NCBI RefSeq assembly: GCF_017591435.1
Contig: NC_059299.1
Coordinates: 10,651,223 to 10,715,222 of the forward strand
Direction: 5' to 3'
Length of the DNA: 64,000 nucleotides
From: Portunus trituberculatus
Taxonomy: Eukaryota; Arthropoda; Malacostraca; Decapoda; Portunidae
Under the pieces are notes generated by a model. That model was not told where the DNA came from. It saw only the letters and a program-made list of their open reading frames with translations, and searched no databases. This document shows, in pieces, positions 1-14,180 of the stretch. The first letter of the stretch is position 1; each line of letters opens with the position of its first letter. Both the position numbers and the translations under genes were made by a program.

Positions 1-475
1 AGAAAAACTGGTGGAGACGCAGCGGAACACCTAAATTCATAAAAGCTGATTTATCAAGAGATGAGATGTGAATTTTCCAGTTAAGATTATGAGTGAAGGA
101 CAGACCGAGGATATTTAGTGTGGAGGAGGAAAAGAGTTGAGTGTTATTGAAGAAGAGGGGACAGGTGTCTGAAAGGTTGTGTCGAGTTGATAGATGGAGA
201 AATTAAGTTTTTGGGGCGTTGAAAACTACTAAGTTTTGTCTGCCCACATCAGTAATCTAAGTGAGATCAGAAGTCAGGCGTTCTGTGACGTCCCTGCTTG
301 ATCTGTTGATTTCCTGAGCGGTTGGTCGTCTCTGAAATGACGTGGTGGTACCATCAGAGTAGGAGTGGATTGGGCAAGAATTTTGGTTATGTAAGTCATT
401 AATGAATAATAGAAAATAAGAGTGGGTGATAGGACAGAACCCTGAGGAACTTCACATAGCGATAAGAGATAAAAT
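1..475 (-). mobile_element. Jockey-like LINE fragment A, RT end region, runs off the window start
   Basis: Read on the minus strand this matches the post-RT part of the LINE copies at 33.8-34.2 kb (+) and 44.3-44.7 kb (-). It starts just after the RT motif that reads as GSVLSP (430-470) and runs out of the window at base 1. No frame stays open beyond about 70 codons. It abuts a second LINE copy at about 476-484, where the sequence jumps to a more 3' LINE position, so these are two separate insertions in the same orientation. Family assignment rests on similarity to the better copies in this window; the jockey label is from memory of decapod annotations. Confidence 0.75.
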
Positions 476-483
476 AATAGAAA

Positions 484-3240
484 GAGATGCAAGATTTCGG
501 CGGTGAGAAAGAGGCTGAAGACAGTCAGTCAGAGGAGGGGAGTTAATGAAGACGAAAAGCTTTTGATTTCACCCTATCTAGTAAAACTGTGTGAGTGGAA
601 CTCCCCCAAACATGCGAAGAGTACTTCATATAGGGACAAATATGGTCCGGGTACAGAGTAAGCAGTTGAGAGGCGAGAAAAACTGACGGAGACGCCACAG
701 AACGCCTAACTTCATAGAAGCTCTTTTAGTAAATGATGAGATGTGAAAGGGTGTTGAAAGGGAGACAGTTGAGTGTCATTGAATAAGAGTGAGGCTAGTT
801 GTCTAGAAGGTTGTGTTGAGTTGACAGATGGAGGAATTAATCTTTTGAGGCATTGCAAAACTACTAGATTTTTTCTGCCCTAATCGGATCAGAAAGCTGG
901 CGTTTTGTGGCATCCCTGCGTGATCTGTTGACTTCCTCAAAGGTTGGTCGTCTCTGAAAGGGTAGTACCATCAGCATAGGAATGGATAGGGCAAGAAGTT
1001 TGGTTAATAAGGTCATTAACGAACAATAGAAAGAGATTAGATGACAACACAGAACACTATTAATAGACTTAGGAGAGAAAAACAGTGACCGTCTAGCATA
1101 ACAGCAATAGAACGGTCGGAAAGGAAACTTGAGATAAAATTGCAGAGAGAAGGATAAAAATCGTAGGCGGGCAGTTTGGAAATCAAAGCTTTATGCCAGA
1201 CTCTATCAAAAGTTTTTGGTATATCTAACGCGACAGTAAAAATTTCACCGAAATCACTAAAAGAGGATGACCAAGATTCAGTAAGGAAAGCCAGATGATC
1301 ACCAGTAGAGCGACTTTGACGGAAGCCATACTGGCGATCAGACAGAAGATTGTAAAGTGACAGATGTTCAAGAGTATCACTAGGATATATTCAAAAACTT
1401 TAGACAATCAAGAAAGTATAGCTATAGGACGTTAGTTTGAGGGATTAGAACGGTCACCCATTTTAGGAACAGGCTGAATATAGACAAACTTCCAGCAAAA
1501 AAGAAAGGTAGAAGTCGATAGACTTCTACCTTTCTTTTTTGGCCAGGCAAGGAGCAAGCACGGAAGCACAGTTTTAGAAACAAAAGGAGGGACCCCATCA
1601 GGTCCATAAGCCTTTCGATGGTTTAGGCCAGCGAAAGAATGGAAAACACAATTATGAAGAATTTTAATTGTAGACATGAAGGAGGAGAGGGAGGGACAAG
1701 CCCTGAATCATCCAAGGTGGAGTTGTTAGCAAAGGTTTGAGAGAAGAGTTCAGCTTTAGAGACAGAAGAGATGGCACTGGTATCATCAAGATGAAATTAA
1801 TGAAGAAGGAAAGATGAAGAGATAATGTTATTGGAGATGTTTTTAGCAAACTGTCAGAAGTCTTGAGTGGAGTTTGATTTTAAAAGACTTTAATGTTTCT
1901 ATTTTTTTAAGTAGTGTTTGGCAAGTTGAAGAACAGACTTCGCATGATTCCGGACAGAAATATATAATATGTGAGATTCAGGAAATGGAAGGCTCAAATA
2001 TCTTTTCGTGGGCAACCTCTCTATCATGTATGACACGAGAACAGGCTGTATTAAACCAAGGTTAAAAAGGTTGAGATTGAGAGAAATAGTGATGAGTGTA
2101 CGCCTCCATGCCTGACACTATCATCTCTGTTATGCATTCAGCAGAAAGAGATGGATCTCTGACACGGAAAGAGTAATCATTCCAGGGGAAATCAGCATAA
2201 TACCTCCCAAGGTCCCCCTAGCTGGCAGAGGAGAAACGCCAGAGGCACCTCCGCTTAGAGGGATCCTTGGGAGGAATTGGGGAAATAGGACAAGATACAG
2301 AAATGAGATTGTGATCGAAGGAGCCCAACGGAGAACATAACATAACAGCAAAAGCAGAAAGATTAGAAGTTAGGAAAAAATCAAGAATGTTGTGTGTATC
2401 TGCAAGACAGTCAGGAATGCAAGTAATGTGTTGCACCAGTTGCTGTAAGTCACAGAGGACAGCAAAGTTGAAAGCTAGTTCACCAGGATTGTCAGTGAAG
2501 GGAGAGGAAAGCCAAAGGTAGTGGTAAACATTGAAATAAATATCTCTGCAAAAGGATAGAGGGATGGAATGTGCTCCACTTTCGAAGTTAAATAGTCAAA
2601 GAATTTCCTATAGTCATAGGAGTTAGGGGAGAGATAGACAGCACAGATAAATTTAGTTAGAGAGTTACTATTGAGTCAAAGCCAGATGATGGAAAACTCT
2701 CAAGATTCGAGAGCGTGGGCATGAGAGCAAGTTAAGTCGTTGCGCATATACACGCAACATCCAGCTTTGTTACGAAAAATGAGAATAGAGAAAGTAGGAG
2801 GGAGCAGAGAAAAGGCTACTGATAGTAGCCTCAGACAGCTGTGTTTCGGTGAGGAAAAGAAGTTTAGTAGAGGAGAGGTGTTGCTCCACAGATTGAAACG
2901 TAGATCTCAGACCGCCGAAGTTAATGTAGAAAAAGTTGATGGAGGTGTGAAGACAGTTGAGTTTGTCCTCAAAAGAGCAGCCTGATCTGAGCATATTTCT
3001 GGTTCCCCGCCAGAAGGGGACTCCGAAGTTGGGTTTGGAGTCATCATTTTATAATTTTGAATTATAAGTGAAGGGTGTATATATGGTACGTGCAGGTAAT
3101 TTTGAGTGTAGAAGGAGAGTTGTCTTTTGAAGGTAAGCTTTGACTTTCCCATTGAGTTTTGAGACACAAAAGGAAACGAGATCACAACTAAGTATAATGA
3201 AAAGTTCACAGCTCTTGAACTACTGCTATTAGATCTCGCT
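484..3240 (-). pseudogene. Jockey-like LINE copy B: endonuclease and RT, decayed
   Basis: On the minus strand the order is 5' leader (about 3240-3000), apurinic-type endonuclease (3000-2220) and RT (about 1670-1000). Visible pieces are a FLTETQLSE motif near 2850, the endonuclease end motif DHNLISVSCP near 2300, an RT finger motif AYGPDGVPP near 1600 and the palm region at 1400-1000. The frame is broken many times, so no ORF2 can be made. The intact family would encode one endonuclease-RT protein that nicks target DNA and primes reverse transcription there. The 3' end is cut at about 484, before the tail. The 5' leader resembles 9990-10330, which supports a shared LINE 5' end. Confidence 0.8.
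1497..1540. repeat. Perfect 20-bp hairpin inside the LINE
   Basis: Bases 1497-1516 and 1521-1540 are exact reverse complements separated by the 4-bp loop gata. Other LINE copies in the window do not have the palindrome at this site, so it arose locally, probably by template switching. Confidence 0.9.
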
Positions 3241-3277
3241 GGGAGTAAATTATCGTTTCAGTAGTTGTCTATTACCA

Positions 3278-3337
3278 TTAGTACTACAACTACTACTCCT
3301 ACTCCTACTTCAAACTACTACAATGCTACTGCTACTG

Positions 3338-3376
<39 letters not shown>

Positions 3377-3549
3377 GTGCTGCTACTGCTACTATTACTT
3401 CTACTAATCATCCTTCTTATTATTTTTATTCTTGTTCTTCTTAATGTTATCGGAAGTGTTTTTCCTATGAATCAAAGGCTTGTGGGTAAGCGACATTTTA
3501 ACCAAGTACCTCCTCCTGTCTTTTGTCCAAAAGGGGATGGATTCTTGGC

Positions 3550-3628
<79 letters not shown>

Positions 3629-3913
3629 GGTGGTGCTATTGCTCCTTTTGTTGCTGCTGTTGTTGCTTTTCCTACTACTACTATTATTACTACTACTACT
3701 ACTACTATTATTGCTACATTTTTTTTTCTTGTTTTTTTTTACGCTATGTTCTATAGCGCCTGTAGGAATACTTGAAGAGTGCGTATAGAAGCCCTGTTCA
3801 GCTTCCACCCATTAATGGCACAGGCGCTACTACTTCTACTACTACTACTTTTGTTGGTGCTGCTGCTGCTACTAGTACTACTACCACTACTACTACTACT
3901 ACTGCTACTACTA

Positions 3914-3975
<62 letters not shown>

Positions 3976-3998
3976 TTACTACAGTTATAACTAGTTTA

Positions 3999-4039
<41 letters not shown>

Positions 4040-4045
4040 TTACTT
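3278..4045. repeat. Microsatellite block: (CTA/CTG)n, (TC)n, (CTA)n
   Basis: Interrupted trinucleotide tracts of cta, ctg and ctt type occupy 3278-3420 and 3660-3715. A pure (TC)n tract lies at about 3551-3624, and nearly pure (CTA)n fills 3828-4042. Long reading frames here are low-complexity translations (Leu, Ser, Thr, Tyr runs) and not genes. A SINE tail is embedded at 3741-3828. Confidence 0.95.
3741..3828 (-). mobile_element. SINE family A, 3' fragment
   Basis: The minus-strand text matches the last ~90 bp of the SINE A copies at 7587, 19062 and 42563: the segment containing gcgctatag and the terminal A-rich tail (seen here as poly-T at 3732-3740). The tRNA-like head is missing. Confidence 0.75.
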
Positions 4046-4189
4046 AAAAATACCTCCACCCCATGTTTATTGATGTGTCAATTAGGGGCTCTACTACTTG
4101 GAGGTCATTAGCCCCAACTCTCGCTAATGACTGTGGCATCCAACCATATCTAATACTCTATAATATAAACATTAGTTGTTAGCTATAAA
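4046..4189. other. Short unassigned spacer
   Basis: Unique-looking sequence between the (CTA)n tract and the 3' end of the RLE retrotransposon. No motif recognised. It may be the 3' UTR of that element. Confidence 0.4.
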
Positions 4190-4258
4190 TTCACTCTACC
4201 TCTACTCTATCTACTCTTATGCCACTCTCCACCACTGTAGCCTCGCAGTCAAGGCCAC

Positions 4259-4744
4259 TTAAATCTGCAGGTATGGGAGTGGAATGCCTTGTCCCCCTGA
4301 GACACAGGAAGGCTGATCTGAGGAGGAGAATGAAAGACGGCACCTCATCCATGCGACGACATGGCTCCTTGGCTGGTGCTTCTTTTCTGCCATTAGGTCG
4401 GCTAGTCTTGAGTAGAAGCACTGAGCCTTGGAGCCCATCCCGCCAGATGTGGTGAAGACCAGAGGTGTGAAGCTGCCCTGGTCAACGTGTTGGATTCTCT
4501 CCCCATACGCTCGGATCTTCTCCTGCTCATTCTTGCGGTGGGCGGCCTCCAGGGAGAGTTCGTGGTGACAGGCGGCCATCGGGTCAAAGATCCGTATGTC
4601 CATGAATGCTTTCTGTCCCCTTGTCCAGAACCCTCGTGCGCTGACGTCGACTCGAGCCTCGTTGGTGGTGTTGGCTGTTCTGTAGCGCAGGTGCTCGCCG
4701 TCTAGCGGTAGGAGGGTCGGTTCAGTGGAGACATCGTGGCACAC
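4259..4744 (-). pseudogene. RLE retrotransposon, restriction-like endonuclease domain
   Basis: A 161-residue frame. The segment around VDVSARGFW followed by AFMDIRIFDP (residues ~32-55) fits the PD-(D/E)XK pattern of R2-type endonucleases, with candidate catalytic aspartates in VDVSAR and MDIRIF. Downstream are FTPLVFTTSGGMG (~91-103) and WMRCRLSFS (~133-141), typical of the family C-terminus. The domain nicks the DNA target. The frame reaches a natural-looking stop at 4259. Confidence 0.85.
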
Positions 4745-5676
4745 CTCCTGAGCATGCTGGCGGTCAGATCTCTCACCTCATCGTGCCTGATACATACGAA
4801 TCCCCCCTTTTTGCACGTCATGGTGTGGTTGACGTCATTGGGGGAACTACACACACAGGTACTGGGGAGTCCTTCCACCGGCCAGCCGTACCTCAGAGCA
4901 ATGGCGTCGACAAATTCTTGTTTGTTGAGGCTGAAGCCCTTCGCTCCAATGGGCAGTGACGTTAGCCAGTTAGAGGCTCCCGTTTCCTGTGCAGTGAGGA
5001 TTTTTCTCACTGTGGTTGCAGGCAGGATGTTTATCAGGTCTTCGAGACAGTTTCGTTGATGTTGTTGCCTGTCTCTAGATATAATTCGTCTTTGCTCAGT
5101 GACTGCACTTTGGGCTATTTCACCATGTGCGTCCTGAGCAATGATCTTCTCTGTGAGGGACCTGGTGAGCTTGAGGGAGTTGAGGTTCTCCACAGTCGCT
5201 AACTTCTTAGGGGAGGTGATTCCCATCCCGCCCAGTCTTGGTGGAAGTTCGAGCAGCGCCCTCTCCCCATCTCCGATGGTGTGGGATCTCAGTAACGCTG
5301 GGATGAAGGTGTTCCTTATCGAGACCTCCAGTGGTGCAAGGAGAGGGCTGATGCCTGGGATGGTGCGCATGGCGAATCTCCATCGATGCTGCAAGCCGTG
5401 GGTGTAGGCGGAGTAGGCTGCATGAGGCTCAGTCCTGGCCATGTCAGACAGGACCTCCACCTCATGTATCCACTCCTTCACCTTCTCTCCTATGTACTCC
5501 TTCTTGAACTCCTCTGTTCCGATGACAGCACCCAAATGCCGCTGTCCATCCTTTGTTATTATAACTCCACTGCCACTGAAGCTATCCACTGCACTGTCAT
5601 AGTGTTCAGGCTTTACAATAAGGACGGACTTAGCGGCACTGGGTGTGTACCCTATGATGGGACCATTATCGTTCAC
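4702..5676 (-). pseudogene. RLE retrotransposon, RT thumb and zinc knuckle
   Basis: A 324-residue frame. It starts at the region after the RT active site, contains HAAYSAYTHGLQHRW (~105-119) and LPPRLGGMGI (~163-172), and near its end has a cysteine-histidine knuckle CVCSSPNDVNHTMTC (~274-288). The spacing C-x-C-x7-H-x3-C fits the knuckle that precedes the endonuclease in R2-type elements. The last ~15 residues are out of frame after a one-base change near 4745. Confidence 0.85.
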
Positions 5677-6095
5677 TAAGCCCCACCATTTTTCAAGTCT
5701 GTTATTTTGCCGGCCCCTGACAGGTCATCCGCGTACGCCACTTGCTTCACACTCGTTTTCTCATATGAGATAACTTGTTGCAGCACTGAAAGTCCGAGGG
5801 CGTACATCGCCATGGCCACTGGGTCACCTTGTGTTGTCCCTTCCATGGACTTTAACACCTTAACACTATTACCACTATTACTACATATGTACAAATCCGA
5901 GGGGTCACTATATGTGTTTTCTACATAGTGTGCCAGAGAGGGACATTTTACTCGAATGTTATGAAGCATTGTTTTTCTGTTAATAGTGTTGAAAGCGTTT
6001 TTGGCGTCCACTAATAACACCGCTTCACAATTGTCTTCACTGAATATTTCCCTCATAGCGTGGATGGCGGCTTCCTCCTGCCTGCTGTCCTGCAC
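5676..6095 (-). pseudogene. RLE retrotransposon, RT palm domain
   Basis: The frame has the three palm signatures: LLVDAKNAFNTINR (first catalytic Asp, residues ~28-41), EGTTQGDPVAMAMYALGL (~84-101) and VAYADDLSG (the ADD catalytic pair, ~5725-5745). The enzyme would copy its RNA at a nick made by the C-terminal endonuclease. The frame ends at a stop at 5676. Reading resumes at once in another frame through a run of A residues (5694-5698), which points to loss of a single A. Confidence 0.9.
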
Positions 6096-6618
6096 ACACT
6101 TGCAGGTTCCCCGCTGCCCTCCTCACGTCGTCCTTGACCACCGTCATGACGCATTTACCCACGATGCGTCTTATCACCTCGCCGATGCCAATTGGTCTGC
6201 ATCCCGGCTTTTTGTCCAGCGGGATTAATCGGCATGCGGTGAGAGCCTCGACGTGGTGACAATTTGTGGTGGCAAGCTTCCTCGCCAGTGCTGCCAGGGC
6301 GCCGCATAGGTCGTTAGCGGCACTGCCACAGAGTGCGCCGCTCAACAGGCGACGCCACCCTCTAGCGTCTAGTCCTGAGGGACCAGCACTGCCGTGTGTC
6401 TGGAGAGACTTCTTCCAGATCATCTCTCCAGTTATCACCTCGTAGATGACATCATTGGGCTTGCGGAAAGGCCCCTGCATCCTGAGGCCCTCTTCGTCAC
6501 TGGGGGGAGGATGTTTTTCCTTCAGCAGGTGGATGGTTTCCCTGGTGAGGGGCAACACACCACCTGACTGCTGTTCATTAAGTGCCCGCAGAGCCTTGGA
6601 CACCTGTCCTTGCCGCAT
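6037..6618 (-). pseudogene. RLE retrotransposon, region before the RT palm
   Basis: A 193-residue frame. The motif GPSGLDARGWRRLL (residues ~79-92) and the segment CRLIPLDKKPGCRPIGIGEV (~128-147) are the RT fingers; the second is the usual fingers signature before the first catalytic aspartate. The last ~20 residues are read in the wrong frame, because a one-base change near 6100 moves the true frame to the next ORF. No promoter or 5' UTR is visible, since microsatellite sequence begins at ~6690. Confidence 0.85.
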
Positions 6619-6684
6619 ATTGCCAGCGAAATTACGGGCTTTGTCTTCCTGCCTTTGTTGGTTTCCTGATGGTCTTGGCAGCCT

Positions 6685-6686
<2 letters not shown>

Positions 6687-6735
<49 letters not shown>

Positions 6736-6971
6736 TTGTTATTACTACTACTACTACTACTACTGCTGCTAGTAATTTTTCTACTACTATATCTACACCT
6801 GCTGCTGCTGGTATTGCTGTTGCTACTACTGCTACTATTAATACTACTACTACTATTACTACTACTGTTATTACTCTTAATACTGGTGCTACTGTTGCTA
6901 CTACTACTTCTAATAATAATATTACTATTACCATCATAATGATCATAATTACTACTACTACTTTTACTACT

Positions 6972-7050
<79 letters not shown>

Positions 7051-7088
7051 AATTTATTTATTGTGGAACCTATAAAAACAACATCAAC

Positions 7089-7141
<53 letters not shown>

Positions 7142-7181
7142 TAATAATGATAATAACAATATTAATAATATTAATGATAAT

Positions 7182-7238
<57 letters not shown>

Positions 7239-7256
7239 TGCTTTCACTGATGCTGT

Positions 7257-7332
<76 letters not shown>

Positions 7333-7333
7333 G

Positions 7334-7386
<53 letters not shown>

Positions 7387-7462
7387 GCTGCTGCTGTTAT
7401 TACTACTCACACTACTACTGTTACTACTACTACTGCTGCTACTACTACTGCTGCTGCTGCTG

Positions 7463-7561
<99 letters not shown>

Positions 7562-7565
7562 TTAC
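6687..7565. repeat. Microsatellite block: (CTA)n, (TC)n, (AAT)n, (CTA/CTG)n
   Basis: (CTA)n at 6687-6735, mixed trinucleotides to 6970, (TC)n at about 6977-7047, (AAT)n at 7088-7236 and (CTA) with (CTG) at 7256-7562. The order (CTA)n, then (TC)n followed by agaatttatttattgt, then (AAT)n recurs at 8105-8450, so the block itself is duplicated. Confidence 0.95.
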
Positions 7566-7586
7566 AATTCCAACTATTACTACAGT

Positions 7587-7893
7587 GAATAATCTGGTGT
7601 ACGTGGAATCGGGCAGACTTCTACGCGTAGGTTCTTGAAACTTTGCTATTTGTCGAGTGGTTTAAAGTTACCTATATGTCACCATGATACACAGGTTCAG
7701 TTACCTACATGGGTACCATGATACCGAGGTTCTAGGTGGTTACACCAAAGATGCGCTTGGATGGTGATATGGGCCCTAATATGGGTACTACTATAAATAA
7801 AATTGCCTGCGCAACTAATGGGTGGAACCTTAACAGCACTTCCCATACATACTCTTTAAATATATCCTCAGGCGCTATAGGCTCTAACGTAAA
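7587..7893 (+). mobile_element. SINE family A, nearly full copy
   Basis: The head is degraded (7587-7640), but the body is clear: cgagtggtttaaagttacct, then ggtggttacaccaaagatgc and ctataaataaaattgcctgc, ending in a run of 14 A at 7891-7904. The minus-strand copies at 19062 and 19843 and the plus copy at 42563 show the same body. The element would be transcribed by RNA polymerase III and mobilised by a LINE. Confidence 0.85.
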
Positions 7894-7904
7894 AAAAAAA
7901 AAAA

Positions 7905-8845
<941 letters not shown>

Positions 8846-8862
8846 TGCAGATGAAGGGGGAA

Positions 8863-9028
8863 TGGTAGGCGATTGTGTAGTGGATAAGGTGGTGAGTGTG
8901 GGATCGGACAGACGTCCACGTGCAGCTTCGAATCCCACCACATACCACTTTGAAGATATGCCATTTGTCGAGTGGTTTCCACATATATTGTTGAAGTATA
9001 TCTACAGGTGATATAGGCCATCACATGA
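8863..9028 (+). mobile_element. SINE family A, copy with internal deletion
   Basis: The tRNA-like head is well preserved: an A-box-like gtgtagtggataagg and a B-box-like gcttcgaatcc at about 8926. The text then jumps from the gagtggttt segment straight to the 3' segment tgaagtatatctacagg, losing ~130 bp of body. Confidence 0.8.
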
Positions 9029-9044
9029 TATCTATATCTACATC

Positions 9045-9989
<945 letters not shown>

Positions 9990-9990
<1 letters not shown>

Positions 9991-10330
9991 TTGAGAATGA
10001 CTGCCCAGCTCCGTTAATAATGAAAAAGTTGAGGGTGTTGTCAAGATATTTGGGGTCGATACCGAGAGAGCAGTCTAACCTGGGGACATTTGTGGGTACT
10101 CCAAGGATTTGTTGGAGCTGCTATTTCATAAATTTTAAACGAATTATGTATGTTTGCAGTAAGTGTCTAATTTTGTGTGAAGGAAGAGAGTTGTTTTTAG
10201 ACGGCAGACTGCGACTGCTCCCTCAAATTTTGAGACATGTTGACCGAGATCACAACTAGATAGATGATAAATTCACAGAATTGATCCAGACCAAAACTCG
10301 TCAGACCAGCAGTGGTTTAGGTGAGAACTA
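9990..10330 (-). mobile_element. LINE 5' leader fragment
   Basis: On the minus strand the segment 10330-10180 is similar to the 5' leader of LINE copy B (3240-3100). Both share gatctcg followed by a run of caaaa and a stretch ending in aacaactctccttc-like text. Only the leader is present. Confidence 0.55.
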
Positions 10331-10370
10331 GAGCTTTCCAACTCTACTGAAAGTAAATTGTACATACTCA

Positions 10371-11038
<668 letters not shown>

Positions 11039-11640
11039 TTATGGCTGCGATATCTTACTGATGGCTCTGTCAGCAAGACTGCTGATGACAAGCTCTAGGG
11101 TATCAATGTCGATGGTAGCGGCTAAAGACTGTGCCATTGCTTTCGCCATGGTGAGCGACATCTCCTTCCCGTAGTTCCGCACTTCGGTTGGTGTTAACAG
11201 GAGGCTGCCTGGCGGAGGTGGCGTCGATGTTGTAGCCCCGGGAGGGTCTTGGTTCGCTGTAGGGAGCCGGGGGTAGCTTGGTACAGTACGCACTCAGGAG
11301 CACAAAAGCTGGCAGGGGTGATGGAGCGCTGGTGGGTGAGAGTGGAGGGAAGTCACCGGGAGTAAGTAAAGTGGAAGGGGGTCCACGAGGGGAAGCCTTC
11401 CTTTGTTCTCTTCACATGAAAGTTCCGGCTGGTGTTGGAACAGCAGAGATGTGTTGATGCTTCTCCACCCAGTTGATCGGGTGTAACCAGCCACCTGCTG
11501 CTGGTGAACCAGGCACAATAATGAGTTCCAGGCGTGGTGGGCCTGAACAGTTGGGGCATTGATGTCTGATGTCTTCTTTGGCTCGCTATTTCTCTAGGCA
11601 GTGGCGTGTCTCGTGCCTGCCGCTGCATATGCTCTACCAT
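11039..11640 (-). pseudogene. Probable LINE ORF1 (gag-like) remnant
   Basis: Minus-strand translation near 11560-11515 gives CPNCSGP followed, after a one-base frame change, by HHAWNS and a cysteine. This is the C-x2-C-x4-H-x5-C-like knuckle of jockey/I-type ORF1 proteins. Downstream frames are proline and threonine rich, then a charged segment ending ISSLADRAISKI, as in ORF1 C-termini. Such proteins coat the LINE RNA. The frame is broken at least twice. The match is a short motif, so confidence is modest. Confidence 0.4.
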
Positions 11641-11799
11641 ATGCTAATAAATTCAACGACTACCTAAAAGTTTTTATTTGTTCAGGTTCAGATTCATGTA
11701 GTTGTCGGGACTATTGCCTTTGTATTGGCACTTTCTTTTCATTTCCAACTTTCCTTTCATTTCCAATCTTGTCTTCACTCTTGATCTTGATTTTACTAT

Positions 11800-13884
11800 A
11801 CAGTTGGACTCAGGAAGTTATAAACAAAGAAAATGCCTTGACCCCTCCCTCAACGTACTCTTCATTCACTTCTGCTACATTCGTGGCATTAGATCTAATT
11901 TCTAATCTGTACGACACAACCTCTCCTATACTAAACCTCTCCTTCTTACCCTCACCGAAACACAGCTATCTGAGGCAACTAACAGTAGCCCCTTTTCTGT
12001 TCCCTCCTACTTTCTTTATCTATCCTTATTTTTGTTCCAAAGATGGATATTGCGTCTATGTGCACAATGACTTTACTTCCTCTCGTGCCCACGCTCTTGA
12101 ATCTTTTGAGTTTTCCACCATCTGGCTTCAACTTAATAGTCTATTGCCAATTAGATTTATCTGTGCTGTTTATATCTATCCAAACTATTCTGACTATAGT
12201 AAATTCTTTAACTATTCAACTTCTAAAGTGGAGCACATTTTGTCTCTCTATCTTTTCGCAGAAATCTCCATTCTTGAAGATCTCAATGTTCACCACCAGA
12301 TTTGGCTTTGCTCTCGCTTCACTTACAATCCTGGTGAACTAGCCTTCAATTTGCTATCCTCTATGATTTACATCAACTGGTGCAACGCTCTACTCGTATT
12401 CCTGACCGTCGTGGAGATACGCTCAACATTTATTACCTTTTCCTTACCCCTAGTCCTTCTGCTTATGCTGTTACCCTATCTTCGCTCTTAGGGTCCTCCA
12501 ATCACAACTTTATATCTGTATCTTGTCCTTTTTTTTTTCCCACTTCCTCCTCAGGATCCCCCAAAACAGCAGTGCATCTGGCGTTTTGTCGCTGCCATTT
12601 TGGGGGGACCGGGGGAGGTATTATGGTGATTTTCCCTGGAATGATTACTCTTTCTGAGTCAGAGACCCATTTCTATGTGATGAATGCATAACAGGCGTAC
12701 ATTCCTCTTGCTTTTTTTCATCCTAAATCTTCTACACCTTGGTTTAAAACAGCCTGTTCTCGTGCTATACATGATAGAGAGGTTGCCCACAAAAGGTACT
12801 TCAGCCTTACGTCACCTAAATGTCATGTACTTTATATTTCTGCTCGGAATCATGCCAAGCCTATTCTTCAACTTGCCAAGCACTTCTTCATATATTGAAA
12901 ATATCAAATTCTTTCAAATTTCAACTCCCCTTGAGACTTTGGCATCTTGCCAAAAAAAATCTCCAGTAACTTTACTTCTTCATCTTTCCTTTCTTGATGA
13001 CACCATTGCTATCTCATCTGTTTCTAAAGCTGAACTCTTTCCCTCAAACTTCTGCTAACAAATCCATCTTGGAAGATTCTAGGTTTGTCCCTTCCTCTCC
13101 TCCTCCTCCCTCTGATTATTTCATGCGTTCAATTAAAGTTCTTCGTAATTATGTTTTCCATGCCCTCTCTGGCCTAAACCCTCGGAAGGCATTACTTACT
13201 GAGTCTTAATCATCCTCTTTAAGAGATTTCGGTGAAACTTTTGTTGCGTTAGCCATATCAAAAACTCTTGATAGAGTCTAGCACAAAGCTTTGATTTTAA
13301 AACGGCCCTCTTACGGTTTCTATTCTTGTCTCTGGAACCTTATCTTTAGTTTCCTTTCCGACCGTTCTATTGCAGCCATGGTAGACGGACGCTGTTCTTC
13401 TAAATCTACTAACAGTGGTGTTCTTCAGGATTCTGTACTTTCACCCACTCTCTTTCTGTTATTCATTAATTATCTTAACCAATCTTCTTGCCTTACCTAC
13501 TCCTACGCTTATGATACCACCCTACATCTTTCCACGTCCACGACCAACCCTTCAGGAAGTTAACAGATCACGCAGGGACGACACAGAACGCCTGACTTCT
13601 GACCTTTCTAAGATTTCTGCTTGGGGGAGAGAAACTTATAGTGTTCAATGCCTCAAAAACTCAATTCCTCTATTTATCAACTCGACACAACCTTCCACAT
13701 AACTAACCCGTCTTCTTTAATAACAGTCCGCCGAACCAACCTCTACACTGAATATTCTTGGTCTGTCCTTTACTCCTAATCTAAACTGGAAACTTCACGT
13801 CTCATCACTTGATAAAATAGCTTCTATGAAGTTAGACGTTCTGAGGCGTTTCCGCCAGTTGTTCTCGCTCCTCTCTGTACAAGG
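11800..13884 (+). pseudogene. Jockey-like LINE copy C, 5' part (endonuclease and RT)
   Basis: Reads from the endonuclease start motif CYIRGIRSNF (~11875) through LTETQLSEA (~11960) and SNHNFISVSCP (~12500) to RT: the finger region near 13160, a palm segment around 13260-13380 (SDRSIAAM) and GVLQDSVLSPTLF (~13420, with Q-D in place of the usual Q-G). An ADDTT-like motif is degraded to AYDTT at ~13510. Several frameshifts and a deletion around 13200 between fingers and palm. It is interrupted at 13884 by the hAT-like element and resumes at 15082. Confidence 0.85.
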
Positions 13885-14087
13885 CAAGGAATATACAGAG
13901 AGGAAGTTTTGGTGTGGGTTAAAGTTTGTAGGACAGCGACGGTGCTGCCATATGTTGGAAGCGAGTAATTTCATAGAAAACGTTATTAGGAGTAACTTAA
14001 AATTTCGCCCATGCTTCCTCCCCCTCCCCTTATTTTTCCCTGCATTCTCTCGTAGTTATGAACTTATAAGGCAAATAAAACATGTTC

Positions 14088-14180
<93 letters not shown>

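Larger units (their letters stand above)
4190..6690 (-). mobile_element. Non-LTR retrotransposon with restriction-like endonuclease, 5' truncated
   Basis: Four overlapping minus-strand frames follow one another in protein order: pre-RT region, RT palm, RT thumb plus zinc knuckle, and C-terminal endonuclease. This is the order of RLE-class non-LTR elements (the R2/NeSL/HERO-type group), as opposed to the apurinic-endonuclease LINEs elsewhere in the window. Three single-base frame changes separate the parts. The 5' end merges into (CTA)n at about 6690. The clade is uncertain. I recognise the protein as a common multi-copy metazoan RT family but cannot place it without a phylogeny. Confidence 0.85.

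Noticed and set aside
7063..7638. 191-residue Ile/Thr-rich frame
   Set aside because: Composed of (AAT)n and (CTA)n; low complexity with no domain.
11601..12491. 296-residue hydrophobic frame, possible membrane protein
   Set aside because: It is LINE copy C read largely in a wrong frame; the endonuclease motifs lie in the neighbouring frames.
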